64,000 nucleotides of DNA. Source: Rhea pennata. Its lineage: Eukaryota; Chordata; Aves; Rheiformes; Rheidae. Position numbers and translations under genes: made by a program. Under the pieces are notes generated by a model. That model did no database searches. It was not told the DNA's origin and saw only the letters and a program-made list of their open reading frames with translations. The number at the start of each line of letters is the position of its first letter. The stretch's first letter is position 1. This document shows positions 37,401-48,200 of the stretch, one piece after another. The stretch spans positions 18,506,899 to 18,570,898 of the forward strand of contig NC_084678.1 in NCBI RefSeq assembly GCF_028389875.1, written 5' to 3'.

Positions 37401-39769
37401 GAGAAAACCTTCTGAAAAAAAGGTCCCCATGGGAACAACTGAGCACTTACTGGGAACTAGGAGCAACTTCCTTCCTGCACTACTGGAGCAGAGGAAACCA
37501 TGTTAGGGGGAGGGAGGAAGGAAGGGAGGGAGAAGAAAGGCAAAAAAGAATCCTGCCTTTTCTGCACACAAGCAGTCATAGCATGATCAGCTTTATGCCA
37601 GGGAAATTCCTGCAGAGAATTGCACGGGAAAAAGTAATATAAAGACTGCAAAACAGCAACTCTTCTCAGAAGCAGAGTGGATTGTAGTCTCAAGCAGAGA
37701 TCCTTCCGGGGCTGCTTTCATCAATGCTCATGTAGCTACAGAGCAAAAAACCTGTCCAGCGTAGCACTGCAGACCCAGGGAAGAAGTAGAAGTACTCCAG
37801 CTTGAGCAGGATCAGGGACTCCTTGTTGTGTGCTGATCTCAGAAACAGGTGTTGAATATGGCCTGCCATGAGCTCTGCTCCTTGCACCACAAGATCCTTG
37901 CCTGGTTTTATAAGGTTGGAGGCAGACTTTTCCCCCAGTGAAGCTCAAGGAGTAATTACTTATTAATTATCAGTGAGCTCCTCATAAGGGTTTTTTAATT
38001 CATGGGCAGGAATAGGATAGAGATCCTCTGCCCAAGCTGGGTGCTAGAACAGGATTCCTTTCCAGAGCAGGCGGGTGATGCTCAATTATTCCCACAAGCA
38101 AACGGGACTACCTGTACCTCATGCTGTGATAGAATCATGAAGCAGTAGACACTTTTGTGTTTCTCTTCCCAGGTTCTTCTTATCTCTTTCTCTGAAGAAG
38201 AATAAATTTTACTGAATAAGGAAACAGATGGCTACCAAGCCTCACCAGAAACAGCTTTCCGGGGAGATGTGCAGCACTAACTGCTCATCTCAAAAGCCAT
38301 TCTTAGCCCTACCTCCCCACTGAATGATAGTGCCAGTTATGTCTATATCAGAAATGCAAAGGGTGGGCACTGCTTCTTAAGGCATTTCCTCTGTCTTAAA
38401 GGAGGAACAACTCTGGAAGCAACAGACTACAAAGCTCTGCAGTTCAAAAGAAGCGCTTATATTGGCACACTCAAATTTCACCTTCAAGCACAGTATGGTA
38501 CAAAACCTTGACTGAACAAAGCTATATTTTCTTTGGATTTGCAGGGATCTGAAATTCCAGTCTAAGAGCTATGCAGTAGAAAGATGCCCAAGAATGCCAA
38601 GGACAGTGGCAAGTGAAATGCAAAGAGCAGCTGCAATATTGATAAACACTGATTACTCTCAAAAATCATCACTACCCTACATGAAGTACAATATTTAGTT
38701 TTTTTACCAAAACAGATAGAACTTACACCTATCAGGAGGGCAGACAGGGTGAACCCTGCTGGAAGAATCATGAATCTTAGCTATTAGAAAATCTAGCTAG
38801 GTCAACTCTGCTGGCAGCTCTGCAAATTGGCATGAAGGAGGTCACAGAACAAGCCATTCTCAGCTCCAGGAAACATCCCACTGGATGCACAGGATCCTTA
38901 ACTGTGCCAGCCTAGCCAGGAGCTCCTGGTTCAGTAGCTTTAAGTGGGGTAGTTGCACCACCTGCTGTCTGTTCCACATAAAGCTACTAGCATCTATCAG
39001 AACATGATTAAAGATGATCAGTATTGACAAGTTTTTTCTTCCTCAGAACCACAATTTTTTGCAGTATATGCTCTTGATAAAAGTCACCAAGAAAGATTCC
39101 TTGTATCTGAAATTTATGAAGTGATATTAGGAGAGGTACTCAGCCCAAACAGTCAAAATGGTTCAGGTTCTCAAACAGAACACAAGAAATTCAGTTTAAT
39201 ATCCAGTTCCTTAAGGAGTGAGATTTCACTGTTATCCCTTTGGAAAGCTCTCAAATTTCCTCCCTGCCTACCCCCAAAACTACAAAAGCCAACACAGAAC
39301 AAAACTTCTGAAGAGGACAAAATTTTGCCAGACAGGAAAATCACCACCTTCTCAACCCTACTTGTGGCTTAGCAGGAAGCAAACAGTCACGTCATAAATT
39401 CTACACCCTTCCACTTTCCTAGTGGTATGCACTAGGAGTTTCAGCATTAAATGACCCAACCTAATCGAACAAAGTGATCAGATTCCTATAGGAAGCCACA
39501 ATACTAAAAGTTTTCTTAGGGTTTGGGGTCTTAGAGATGCACAAAAGCAGACAAGTCAGTCTGTTCTCTTACTGAGCACAAATACAAGCTATGGAAGAAG
39601 ATCCTCTTAATACTAGAGATCAAAGATCCTGTTCACATGCAAATATTTTATGTGCCAGGCCTCAGAAATAATTGCGAAAGCAGTAGCAGGGCCAGTGTAA
39701 ACCTAAAATGTAGTAAAGTCCAGAAGAATGACCTCTACTTGCTGAAGTATATTTATACAATGTACAGAC
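34478..39769. other. Intergenic DNA downstream of SLC35C2
   Basis: No gene recognised. It has more AT-rich texture than the DNA further left. A purine-rich G-run cluster lies at 37506-37531. ORFs are short with no family features. Confidence 0.45.
37506..37531 (+). repeat. Purine-rich G-run cluster (GGGA/GGAA)
   Basis: Four or more G-runs of three to five separated by A or AA on the plus strand, continuing into AAG-rich sequence. It is a simple repeat with G-quadruplex potential. Confidence 0.6.
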
Positions 39770-40540
39770 AGAAGAGAATCAGAAAACCATTTTATTAAAA
39801 AAACAAAATACAAAACACACCCATTCTCATACTTTCTGCTAAGGTTATTTCTCAAGTGTTACCTCCTGTGATGTTGCTCTCTCCCCTGGGCCTGCTGGGC
39901 CAGCAGTACTTGCATCTCCCTGTCCTTCCCCCATCATCACTCTACTATGTCCAGTTAGTCCAAAATACCAGCAGGCACTTACTTCTTGCTTTATCATCCA
40001 CACAGAACACAGTTTACCACGGACAAATGCTCTTCCTCCCATTGTGGCAAGTTTTACATTTATCTGATCATCTGTTCCCGCTAAAAGAGGAGCTGCCATT
40101 TGGCAGAACTATAAGGAAAGTGTAGGAAGATATATCTACCTTCTCCCTTGGTAGCCGAAGCCTAAACAACACTAAAATGATCCCTCAACCTGCAGTTCAG
40201 ACATGCTCATGCTCACTCTACAGTTCATGACCTACATTCTCACTATACAGCCTTGAGGATTCCCCAATTAGTTTTCTATAGCATTCCTCAATCTCACCAC
40301 TCCTTTCTACTTCCACAGATTCAGAGCTTGTATTACAAGTTTACTCTGTGGGAGACGGGCACTGCCCATTTCATGTGCAGTCTCCACAGACCCATTCTGC
40401 AGTAGAACAGCAGAACTTTCACCAGGCCCTGGATCTCCTTTGGGAAATCATGCACAGAGACTCTTGGACCTTCCTCCTAGATAGCTGTCAGGTAGGTCCA
40501 ATAAGGACACAGAGCAGTGGACTTTGTGCTTTAGGCTCAG
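39770..40540 (-). other. SLC35C2: SLC35C2 3' untranslated region
   Basis: Runs from just after the SLC35C2 stop codon to a predicted cleavage site 10-25 bases past the AATAAA signal at 39791-39796. It carries no ORF of note. The end point is inferred from the signal and the T/GT-rich sequence downstream on the minus strand. Confidence 0.7.
39791..39796 (-). terminator. SLC35C2: Canonical poly(A) signal AATAAA of SLC35C2
   Basis: Minus-strand AATAAA preceded by an A/T-rich stretch and followed by the T-rich TGGTTTTCTGATTCTC, a suitable downstream element. It lies about 750 bases after the stop codon. Confidence 0.75.
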
Positions 40541-40665
40541 TCAGTGTTGTTGCGCAGGTCCAACATACTCTTCCTCCTCCTCCTCCCCACATTCAGCATG
40601 TCGCAGCAGCAGTTCCAGGTCAGGGTTGGAGGTGGCGTCTTTGTGTAGCTTCAGTGCTTTTTCAC
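40541..40665 (-). CDS. SLC35C2: SLC35C2 coding exon 9 (last)
   Basis: Acceptor TGCATGCAG before 40665; stop TGA at 40541-40543. Encodes residues 316-356, the cytosolic tail, with NPDLELLLR and an acidic run of six Glu matching the position of the human acidic tail. A read-through ORF from exon 8 into the intron lacks this tail and is not the normal product. Confidence 0.92.
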
Positions 40666-43600
40666 CTGCATGCAGATAGTCCATTTAGTCACTAAATCAC
40701 TAGAATATCCATCAAACCTGACGTTAGCAAGAAGCTGGGGGTTTAAAAGAGAATCACCTTTAGAATTGATGGCTTTGAGAATGACATGCAGGGAGATTCC
40801 TGAAAGACAGACAGCAAAGCCCAGCCAGTTCAAGAGACTGAGGTGGTCTCCCAGTACACGTGTGGCAAGAAGCAAGATGCAGATTTCCTGTGGAAAGAAA
40901 AAAAAACATGAGAGGTGGCAGGGCAGGTCCTGATGTGACAAGCATGAGATGTTTTACAGCTCTGGCCTGTATCAAGACGCCAGCCTGCTAATTTCCCTCA
41001 GTATATTCCTCAGCATGGAAAGAGTTCCAAAAACAGATTAAAGAAACGGAATGATTTGCCATACTCTAGAGTCAGGGATTTAAAGTCTTTTCACTGCAGT
41101 TTGGCTACACAGGAATCCTGTAACTTCCATGTCATGGATGACAAGTTTTGCTTGTCACCATTCAGCTCAAAAGTACATGCACTAGACTCTTCAAAGGAGT
41201 AGAGAATGTGTCATACAAGGTCAAATGAGTTACCTCAAACCAGTGGTTTGTCCTTATCCAGGTCTGAGGGTCCTTCTTTCTCACCTTTTCTCCCACAGCA
41301 TCCATCAATCATGAGGCCCATGTATTTGAACCTCTCCTAAAGCCAAATAAACTCTGGGCATAATGGTATTTCTTGTAAAACAGCCATTAGCCTCTGCCCC
41401 TTGCTGTCAGGGTAGCAGAGACCACAAGGACTTTACTGCAGAGACTGCAAAGCAAAGAAGCATGCTCCTTTGAGGGGAGAACAGAAATAACAGAAGACCA
41501 CTTCTAGGGCTGTAAGAAAGTCCCCATCACTCTAGGGTCATTAGAAGGCAAGTACTGTACCACCCCTAGTCTTAACACAGGAACCATGCCTTACCTTAAA
41601 AATGCCAGCAATAGAAAGGGTGAGGCTAGATGTTCTGGAAACCAAGAGGAACTCAGAAAAACCTAGCCCAAAGGCAAGAATTCCACCCAAGAACAACTTT
41701 CCTATTAGGGAGAACAGCACTCCTGCTTCATGGAAACGGAAGAGCTTCTCTGACACAGACAAAGGCAGGCCTATGGAACAAGAAAGTGAGTAGAAGATTA
41801 TCTTTGCCAACACCCAGGATGCCCCACAAGAAGATAGGGGTAGACTGCTCACATTCCACTATCAGGAAGATGGTGAGTCAGTTCTTTAAGCCCTTATTTT
41901 CACAAGTAAGCTATGCTACTAGTCCTGCATACTCTTTAATATTTTGGCAATACAAAGGCTATTTTAGTCATTTTAACTCAAGGTCTCTACTTCATAAAAT
42001 TTGCAGCTGCTCGCTTATCTTCATGAATCATCTCAGACAACAAATCACTGAACAATCCCCATTCCAAAAAGCTGCCCTTCTTTCAATAATTAACTCACGC
42101 ACCCTCAAACACCACAAAGAGAGGGAAGAGCCCCAGGAACATAAGCGGCTGCAGATGAAACATGGTATCAATGGGATTCTGGAGCCCTGAAAGAAGAGAA
42201 TCAGTAACAACAGGTAGCAACAAGCCAGGGACTGCATAGCTCCTGGAGCCTTTACAAGTACTGCTTTTAGACATATACCATATTTGTAACACCCATCCCT
42301 ACAATGCTGCAGAGGCCAAGCCACTTTCATTGCCCATCAACAAACGATGTTGCCCCAAGTTTCAAATACCATTCCTTACATCGGAACTTTTGTATCTGCA
42401 GCAAGACTACCACCTCCTCATTCCCCTCCCCACCACCAGCACCATCACCCACTTCCTAACTCCCCACATACCCAGTTCAGCCTTCTGCATAAGTATCTGT
42501 GTGAGAGTCCAGCGAATACCCCCAAGGAAAGAAGCACACAGCACCAGCATGAACCCCTGTGTGTTGAACTGCGTGGACTTGTAGGTGAACATGAAGAGCC
42601 CCCCAGCGATGAGCAGAACCACCAGCACCAATGCTACCCTCTGGGTGAGAGCAAACACAAAGTCACTACAGAGACTACTAGAGCTGAACAAAGACAGATA
42701 CCTCCTTTCCTTCAGATCCATCCACACATCTGCTTTCCTCTTCCATTTATATATTTCTCTGTACTGCACACTCTATTTTCCTGGGCCTGACCCTCTGCCT
42801 CCCTAAAGCATTGCATGGGACCCTTACCACTTCCTCCAGTTTGAAGAAGAGTGAAAAGAGCAAGATGAAGAGAACAGCAGATGATTTGGTCATCGTGTAG
42901 CTGTAAGGACCAAAACACACTGTCAGTCTTCTCCAATGCAGTCTTTCCCAGTAAACCACTATTAGGAAATCAACCACCCAGTTGTATGTTGCTACCAACA
43001 AACTATCAACTCCCCTGCATGCCAACCCACTAGGCCAGGTGCCCATTCAAGAAACGGACCCTGACAAACCATTTTCCAAACCACACCAGAGAAATCCCAG
43101 GGAGGATGGGATTTGTACTCACAGGGAGACAGTGACATACAGGAAGCTCCAGTTACTCAGCCCAATATCCAAGGAAGTTGACAAAGCTAAGGAAGCAAAG
43201 AAAAAATCCTGATGTTAACCTTCTTCCACAACACAAAAAACCTCTGCTACTTGACCAGGAACACAGAGAGACAAGCAGACCTAGAAAACTCCTTTCCTCA
43301 GGTGAACTTTTCTATGCCAATATGACTTAGATACTCACAGCTCTTTATATTTCTATCCTGCTCCCTGTGATTCAAGCAGGGTCTAGAACCATGCCAACAG
43401 AACATATACTATACACAAGCCCAGAAACAAGTCTTGTCCTCCCTGTGATCAAAAGCCATCACAGATTTGCAATATTTAAAGTATTTTTGAACACATCAAA
43501 GTGTGATAGCTCCTAAGTAAGAAGGCCACCTTAAGAAGTCCAAAGAGGCAAGTCTGGCAAAAAATCTCATTACAGATCCTGAATCCTGGTCCAGCTCTTG

Positions 43601-44458
43601 TTATAGTCTATTTTCCTTTGTACAAAGGTGACTGAATCAGGATAATATACTACCCAGAATTGTTGAGGTAAATAATGGTGTTCTGTATTCTAAGCATGAG
43701 CTTCCCCTGTTGGTCTCAGCTACTACAGTTCTACATATCATATACTGTGAACTTACATGTCATAAAGATCAAGAAACTCCCATCAGAAAAAAACTACCGA
43801 AATAATATAAATGCATGACTTAACACCAACGTTACAGAGAAGAACTATCGTGTAGAGACAACTTAGGGAAATACGCTACGATGCTCTCATTGTACACTCA
43901 CACGCACATCACTGGCTCCTTCAGAAAAATATGTTCAGTTCCGCCTTTTTATGTTTTAACTAGCTTTGTCACAACCGATGCTTACAGCGCATCTAAAGCT
44001 TAAAGAGCCAGGCCCAGACCACGGCTACGGAACCGCGCGGGGCGGGTCAGCAGCCAGCGAGCGCGGCCCCGCCGCGCCTCGCCCCCGCGCCGCGGCCCGG
44101 CCCGGCCCTCCGCGCCGCCCGTACCTGTGGGCGCCGCCCGGCGGAGGTACTCGGCCCAGGAGAGCTCGGCCCGCGGCCGCCCGGTGCTGCAGCGCGCCAG
44201 GGCGCGGGCCAGCGCCGACAGCCCGAAGATGACCAGGAGATGCAGCAGGGTCATGAACAGCGGGAAGCGGAAGCTCTGCGGGAACCGACAACCGCCCGTC
44301 ACCACCGGGCCGCCCGCCGCCCGCCGCCGCCCCCGCCGCCGCCCCCGCCGCCGCCGCACCTTCATGAGCCACTTGTTGTAGAAGGTGATGCCGATGGAGA
44401 AGCCGTAGTAAAGCAGCACCAGCGCCGCCGCCATCGCCGCGCGCCCCAGCGCCGCCAT
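40541..44458 (-). CDS. SLC35C2: SLC35C2, solute carrier family 35 member C2 (nine coding exons, 356 aa)
   Basis: A nucleotide-sugar-transporter-like membrane protein of the TPT/EamA (SLC35) superfamily, with about ten transmembrane helices, acting in the ER-Golgi. In mammals it is linked to GDP-fucose supply and Notch O-fucosylation; its substrate is not firmly established. Exons, 5' to 3': 44360-44458, 44125-44275, 43123-43186, 42828-42900, 42472-42640, 42103-42186, 41595-41770, 40758-40887, 40541-40665. They total 1071 nt, all junctions are in phase with GT-AG introns, and the product is near the human 365 aa. Family hallmarks include GITFYNKWL near residue 30, [11 protein letters not shown] in exon 4, [15 protein letters not shown] before the exon 7/8 junction and LNWLGF in exon 8. 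The C-terminus is acidic (six Glu, residues 343-348). The start at 44458 was chosen for its good Kozak context (GCGGCGATGG); an in-frame Met at codon 9 is an alternative. I am confident of the family and gene. Confidence 0.97.
40758..40887 (-). CDS. SLC35C2: SLC35C2 coding exon 8
   Basis: Acceptor TTTCCACAG, donor AAAG|GTGATT. Encodes residues 273-315, the final transmembrane helices, including [13 protein letters not shown]. Confidence 0.95.
41595..41770 (-). CDS. SLC35C2: SLC35C2 coding exon 7
   Basis: Acceptor TTCCATAG, donor AAG|GTAAGG. Encodes residues 214-272, including the highly conserved [20 protein letters not shown] segment of the TPT fold. Confidence 0.97.
42103..42186 (-). CDS. 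SLC35C2: SLC35C2 coding exon 6
   Basis: Acceptor TTCTTTCAG, donor GAGG|GTGCGT. Encodes about residues 186-213, with [20 protein letters not shown] as in mammals. Confidence 0.97.
42472..42640 (-). CDS. SLC35C2: SLC35C2 coding exon 5
   Basis: Acceptor CTCACCCAG, donor CTGG|GTATGT. Encodes residues 130-185, with [17 protein letters not shown] and GGIRWTLTQ. Confidence 0.97.
42828..42900 (-). CDS. SLC35C2: SLC35C2 coding exon 4
   Basis: Acceptor TCCTTACAG, donor GTG|GTAAGG. Encodes residues 105-129, [11 protein letters not shown] through KLEEV, a core transporter helix. Confidence 0.97.
43123..43186 (-). CDS. SLC35C2: SLC35C2 coding exon 3
   Basis: Acceptor CTTCCTTAG, donor CCT|GTGAGT. Encodes about residues 84-104, with [17 protein letters not shown]. 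Confidence 0.97.
44125..44275 (-). CDS. SLC35C2: SLC35C2 coding exon 2
   Basis: Acceptor TCCCGCAG, donor ACAG|GTACGG. Encodes residues 34-83, with [17 protein letters not shown] and [13 protein letters not shown]. Confidence 0.95.
44360..44458 (-). CDS. SLC35C2: SLC35C2 coding exon 1
   Basis: Encodes residues 1-33, ending NKWLMK at the donor AAG|GTGCGG. The start context also forms an ATGGCGGC motif (44451-44458), a YY1-type element often found at vertebrate start codons. The N-terminus is a few residues shorter than in human. Confidence 0.93.
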
Positions 44459-44720
44459 CGCCGCGTCCCAGCCGGCCCCAGGCTCCGCCCCGCCGGGCTT
44501 TGCCGGCCCCGCGCAGCTGCGACCCCGCCGGCCCCGGCCCCGGCCCCGCCCCGCGCCAACGTGGCCCCACCGCCCCGCTCGGACTGGCCCCGCCCAGCAC
44601 AACATGGCCCCGCCGAGGGCAGCCCCGGGGCTCCCACTGCCGCCGAGCCCGCTCTCGGGCCGGGCCCCGCCGCCCGCGGCAGGAAGGGCTGCGGGCCCCG
44701 GCGCGGCAGGGGCAGGCCAG

Positions 44721-45029
44721 CAGCCAGGCGCAGGAAGGGCGCAGAGGCGGTGGTGCCACAGCAGTGCTATTGGTTATTATTTTAACTCATACAAAAGTCG
44801 TACAGTGATGAGACAGGCGCTCGTGCCTGGCCTCGCCGCAGGCCAGCCGTGCTGGCACGGTGAGGGCACTGCTGCAGGCGGGCAGGGACCAGTCCTGGGG
44901 CTGGCCGGGCACCTGAGCGGCGCTTGAGCCGGCAGTGCCTGCAGCAGGCCCCACGCAAGGAACAGCAGTGCCAGCGTCAGGTTGCAGGGTATGAGGCTGC
45001 TGGGTGCGACCCAGGCCACTTGGCCTGCA
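44721..45029 (-). other. ELMO2: ELMO2 3' UTR, running toward the SLC35C2 promoter
   Basis: Follows the ELMO2 stop codon. There is no AATAAA or ATTAAA on the minus strand from 45029 down to the SLC35C2 start. The nearest A/T-rich candidate is AAAATAATAAC near 44780. The 3' end is therefore uncertain. Confidence 0.5.
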
Positions 45030-45230
45030 TCACCCATAGTGATAGACAAAGTCATAGCTGCTTGGCTCTTTAGGGATAGGGGGTGGTGCTTCAGGGATCT
45101 GGATATTCTCCAAGTCCAGGAGTCTCAACTTCATTTCCATGCTCAGCAAGGTGTCCAGGTCACTCTTGGTCAGCTCACTGGACATGTCCTTCCCCAAGAG
45201 TGCATTAAGCCCATCAATCCAGATACAGTA
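45030..45230 (-). CDS. ELMO2: ELMO2 coding exon 20 (last)
   Basis: Acceptor TTTTCCACAG; stop TGA at 45030-45032. Encodes residues 655-720: the end of the PH domain, a helical [14 protein letters not shown] segment that helps bind DOCK, and the PxxP motif. Confidence 0.97.
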   Translation of the reverse strand, partial: YCIWIDGLNALLGKDMSSELTKSDLDTLLSMEMKLRLLDLENIQIPEAPPPIPKEPSSYDFVYHYG

Positions 45231-48200
45231 CTGTGGAAAAGAAGGATAATTTACAACTCCAGGCATAAACCATAGGTTATATTGAATCTTCCCATCCATG
45301 CAACATATAGAAACACTCCAACACAGTTCAAAAATATGTAGCATAGGTTAACTCCCTCCTACGGCGGGGGGGGGGGAGGGGAGCGGGGACGGGGACAAAA
45401 CAATGCCCACAGAACTTTCCCATGGAACTTGGAAACCTAAAAACCCAGGCCTCCAGTGAAAGGGTCAGAAGTTTGTATAGTGGTGAAAAAGAGCAGAAGC
45501 AGCAAAGCAATTTTAAGCATCAGTGACTCACAGAATGGTGAAAGAGTGAAAAAACAGCTTCCTAGGAAGAAAGAAACTAACAGTTCAGAACAAGAAAAAT
45601 TAGTGTAGGAATTTGTTAAAACAAAAGGATAACTAAGGAAGAGTCACAAAAAGCATCAGCAACAATTTTTAAGAAACAAACCGGTGGAAAACATCCTGGT
45701 TAAGCCTTTAATGAGAAGCAACTGATTGTCCTTAGTCTCCAAGCACACTGTTAATTGCTTTGCAATCTACTGCTCAACCACCATCTTTCTTACCTCATAT
45801 TTATTAGGTGCAATGAAGTTCAAGGTCTCCTCAGGATCATATAATATCGAAAAGGCCAATTCTAACACTTCCTGAATGGAAAAGAATCCTTCACTCATTG
45901 ACTGAACAAAGCATCACAATGCCCTCTGCCTACTAACCTAACAAGAGCAGCCACCTAGCTGCAGCTAAGTGCACTTTCCCAAATCAGTATTCTGAGCAGC
46001 TCTGAAGGGCCCAGCACTATGTTCATCATACCTACCAATTACAGACTAGCACTGGGAACAGTCACAGACATGAGATTTTTCTAAGCAGTCTGCATGAGAA
46101 GTTGCAGTGCAGAAGACTGTGGCTTGTTTCCACTGTCTTCCACAGGATAGTGTTAGGCATTATTTATAGCAAAAAGGAAGCAATTACCTTGTTCTGTTTC
46201 AACGCACTTTTCTCCTTCATATGTGGACAATCCTTCCCTGTGACAATAGCTTTGATGTCTGCAACTGGAACTAGAAGTGAAAGAGTGTCACAAAAAGGAA
46301 ATCTTAACCAGGGACAGAACTTACTTTGTCTTTTCAAGTATTGTGCCTGTTTTTGTAGCCCCTTACTGGAGTTTTACAACATTACCAGTACACAGTTGGC
46401 TGTTATAAGAAATACCAAGCAATTGCCAAGACTCACAAACAATTTGTGCAATGACCAAAACCTGATGTTATCCCAGTCCAGGCTTCAGCCACTTCCTGTC
46501 TGGGACTGGTACTAGTAACAGCCTCTAGATGGCAGAGCAAAGAACACCACTATATGCTCACAGCAGTAATCTGGATTTACTTTTTTCCTGTAGTGATTCA
46601 AAGGTCACTTCCCCCTGAGCATTATCTTCCAGATCTCCATAGTGCAGCACCTTGTGATTCAGAGCCAGGCGACAATACCAAAATCTTTCTGGAACACATG
46701 AAAGTAGCACAAGCTGAACAAGATCATTCACATAAGGTCTTACAGCCACTGTATTATAGTCTCCCCATCCAATCTTTTCACTCCCCCAACTCCTCAGCAT
46801 TGCTTCTTGTTCATGAGGAGATGGCTGTATTCTTAAAAGTGCACGCCTGCTGTTTCCCAAACTACTGGCTGGTATAGTCAGCCAAGGTAACCAGCTTCCC
46901 TTTCTAGCAACACGCCAGCTCACAGGTTAATCCACCAGGTCTGTCTTGCCTTCAGTTCTCCACACAAACTACTGCAAAAGACAGTGCCACCTCACCTTGT
47001 CTTCTGCGATTTCCAATTTTTCGAAAGCTACTCCCCTCACAGAGCCTGTTCAGGCGCTGCTGCTTTATCAGTTCTAAGATCTCAGGTTGGATTTTCTCTC
47101 TCAGCTCCCTGGCAATCAAAAATGGAAGAGTAAGCAGGAATGGGAGATAACAGCGTGAAGGCAACTGTGCCCATTAGGCACTTACACAATGGGTGGCGAC
47201 TGGAAATCATCCTGGCTCATTCTCTCAGACTGGCGTAATCGCAGAATCTCAGAATAGCTCAGGCTGCGCAGTTTGCTCTTGAACTGATCCAAGGAGTTAG
47301 GTTTGGAGGGGAGAGCCCGTGTGATCTGTTCCCTCACAACTTGCATAACCTAAAGAGGTTGGACAGGGACAAAAACTAGTCACACTGTTGCTGTTCAATG
47401 GAAACACAGAATCACTGCCGAGCTCAGTAAGTGACCTCTGTGGCCAAGAATGTCAACCTACTGATGGCTTTGAAGACCTAGAAGAACAAAAAAACACAAA
47501 AAAAAAACACACAACCCACACCATACTAAAATGTTTGCCCATCCTCCTACAGCTCCAGTCAGTATTCTGTCATATCTTTTGCCCCTTACTTTTACAAAGT
47601 GAACACATGCTGTTCTGTAAAAGGTTCTGCCCAGACACCTCCTCTTTCTCTGACCTTATTAAAATCTTCAGCTGTCGCCCTCATTTCTTTCCAGGTCTTG
47701 TTCAACAGCTGGATGCAGATGGCAAACAGCTCCTCAAATGCGCGGTCATGGGTGAAAAACATGGGGTGATAGTCATTTCGACCTTCATTAGCTTCAGGAA
47801 GAAAGAGAAAGCACAGCCATCAGAGCAAATAGTGCAAGAGCTACTAAGAGTAACTAAACCCACTGCAGTGGCAAGAAGCTGATGGTGTACAGGACAGTTC
47901 AATGCTTTCTATCTTGGGAATGGCAACTATCACCAGTCTTCACCATGCAAGCCTCACCTACAGATGAACCATTTTCAGACTAATCCTCCAAATGATTGCT
48001 TGCAGCTGTTTTGTGCTTTCTTCTGGTAGTACTTCTTATTGTGGCTAAGTGTCTCAGAATGTTGCTTTGAGGCTGTTGGAGCTACTTAACTTTTCTCAAG
48101 TTCTTGACAGTTTCTAGAGTGTTTTTCATACAGTGCCTTGTTGAAGCTTTAGGAGAGGGCCTTCCACTTGCCTCAGACTTTAGGAAAAGCAAAGTTCACA

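Larger units (their letters stand above)
44030..44720 (-). promoter_or_regulatory. SLC35C2: CpG island promoter of SLC35C2
   Basis: A dense CpG-rich block covers SLC35C2 exons 1-2 and about 260 bases upstream, with no TATA box. Many GGCC/CCGCCCC elements (Sp-type) lie upstream of the start codon. It lies immediately after the ELMO2 3' end. ORFs on either strand through this island are compositional. Confidence 0.8.

Noticed and set aside
38126-38140. ATAGAATCATGAA, resembling a CR1 tail on the minus strand
   Set aside because: Only one degenerate unit and no CR1 body next to it.
41630-42190. A 186-aa plus-strand ORF over SLC35C2 exons 6-7
   Set aside because: Antisense shadow of confirmed minus-strand exons and intron.
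44025-44785. Long ORFs on both strands in the SLC35C2 CpG island
   Set aside because: Only the minus frame containing GITFYNKWL and [14 protein letters not shown] is coding, as exons 1 and 2; the rest is composition or the intron read through.
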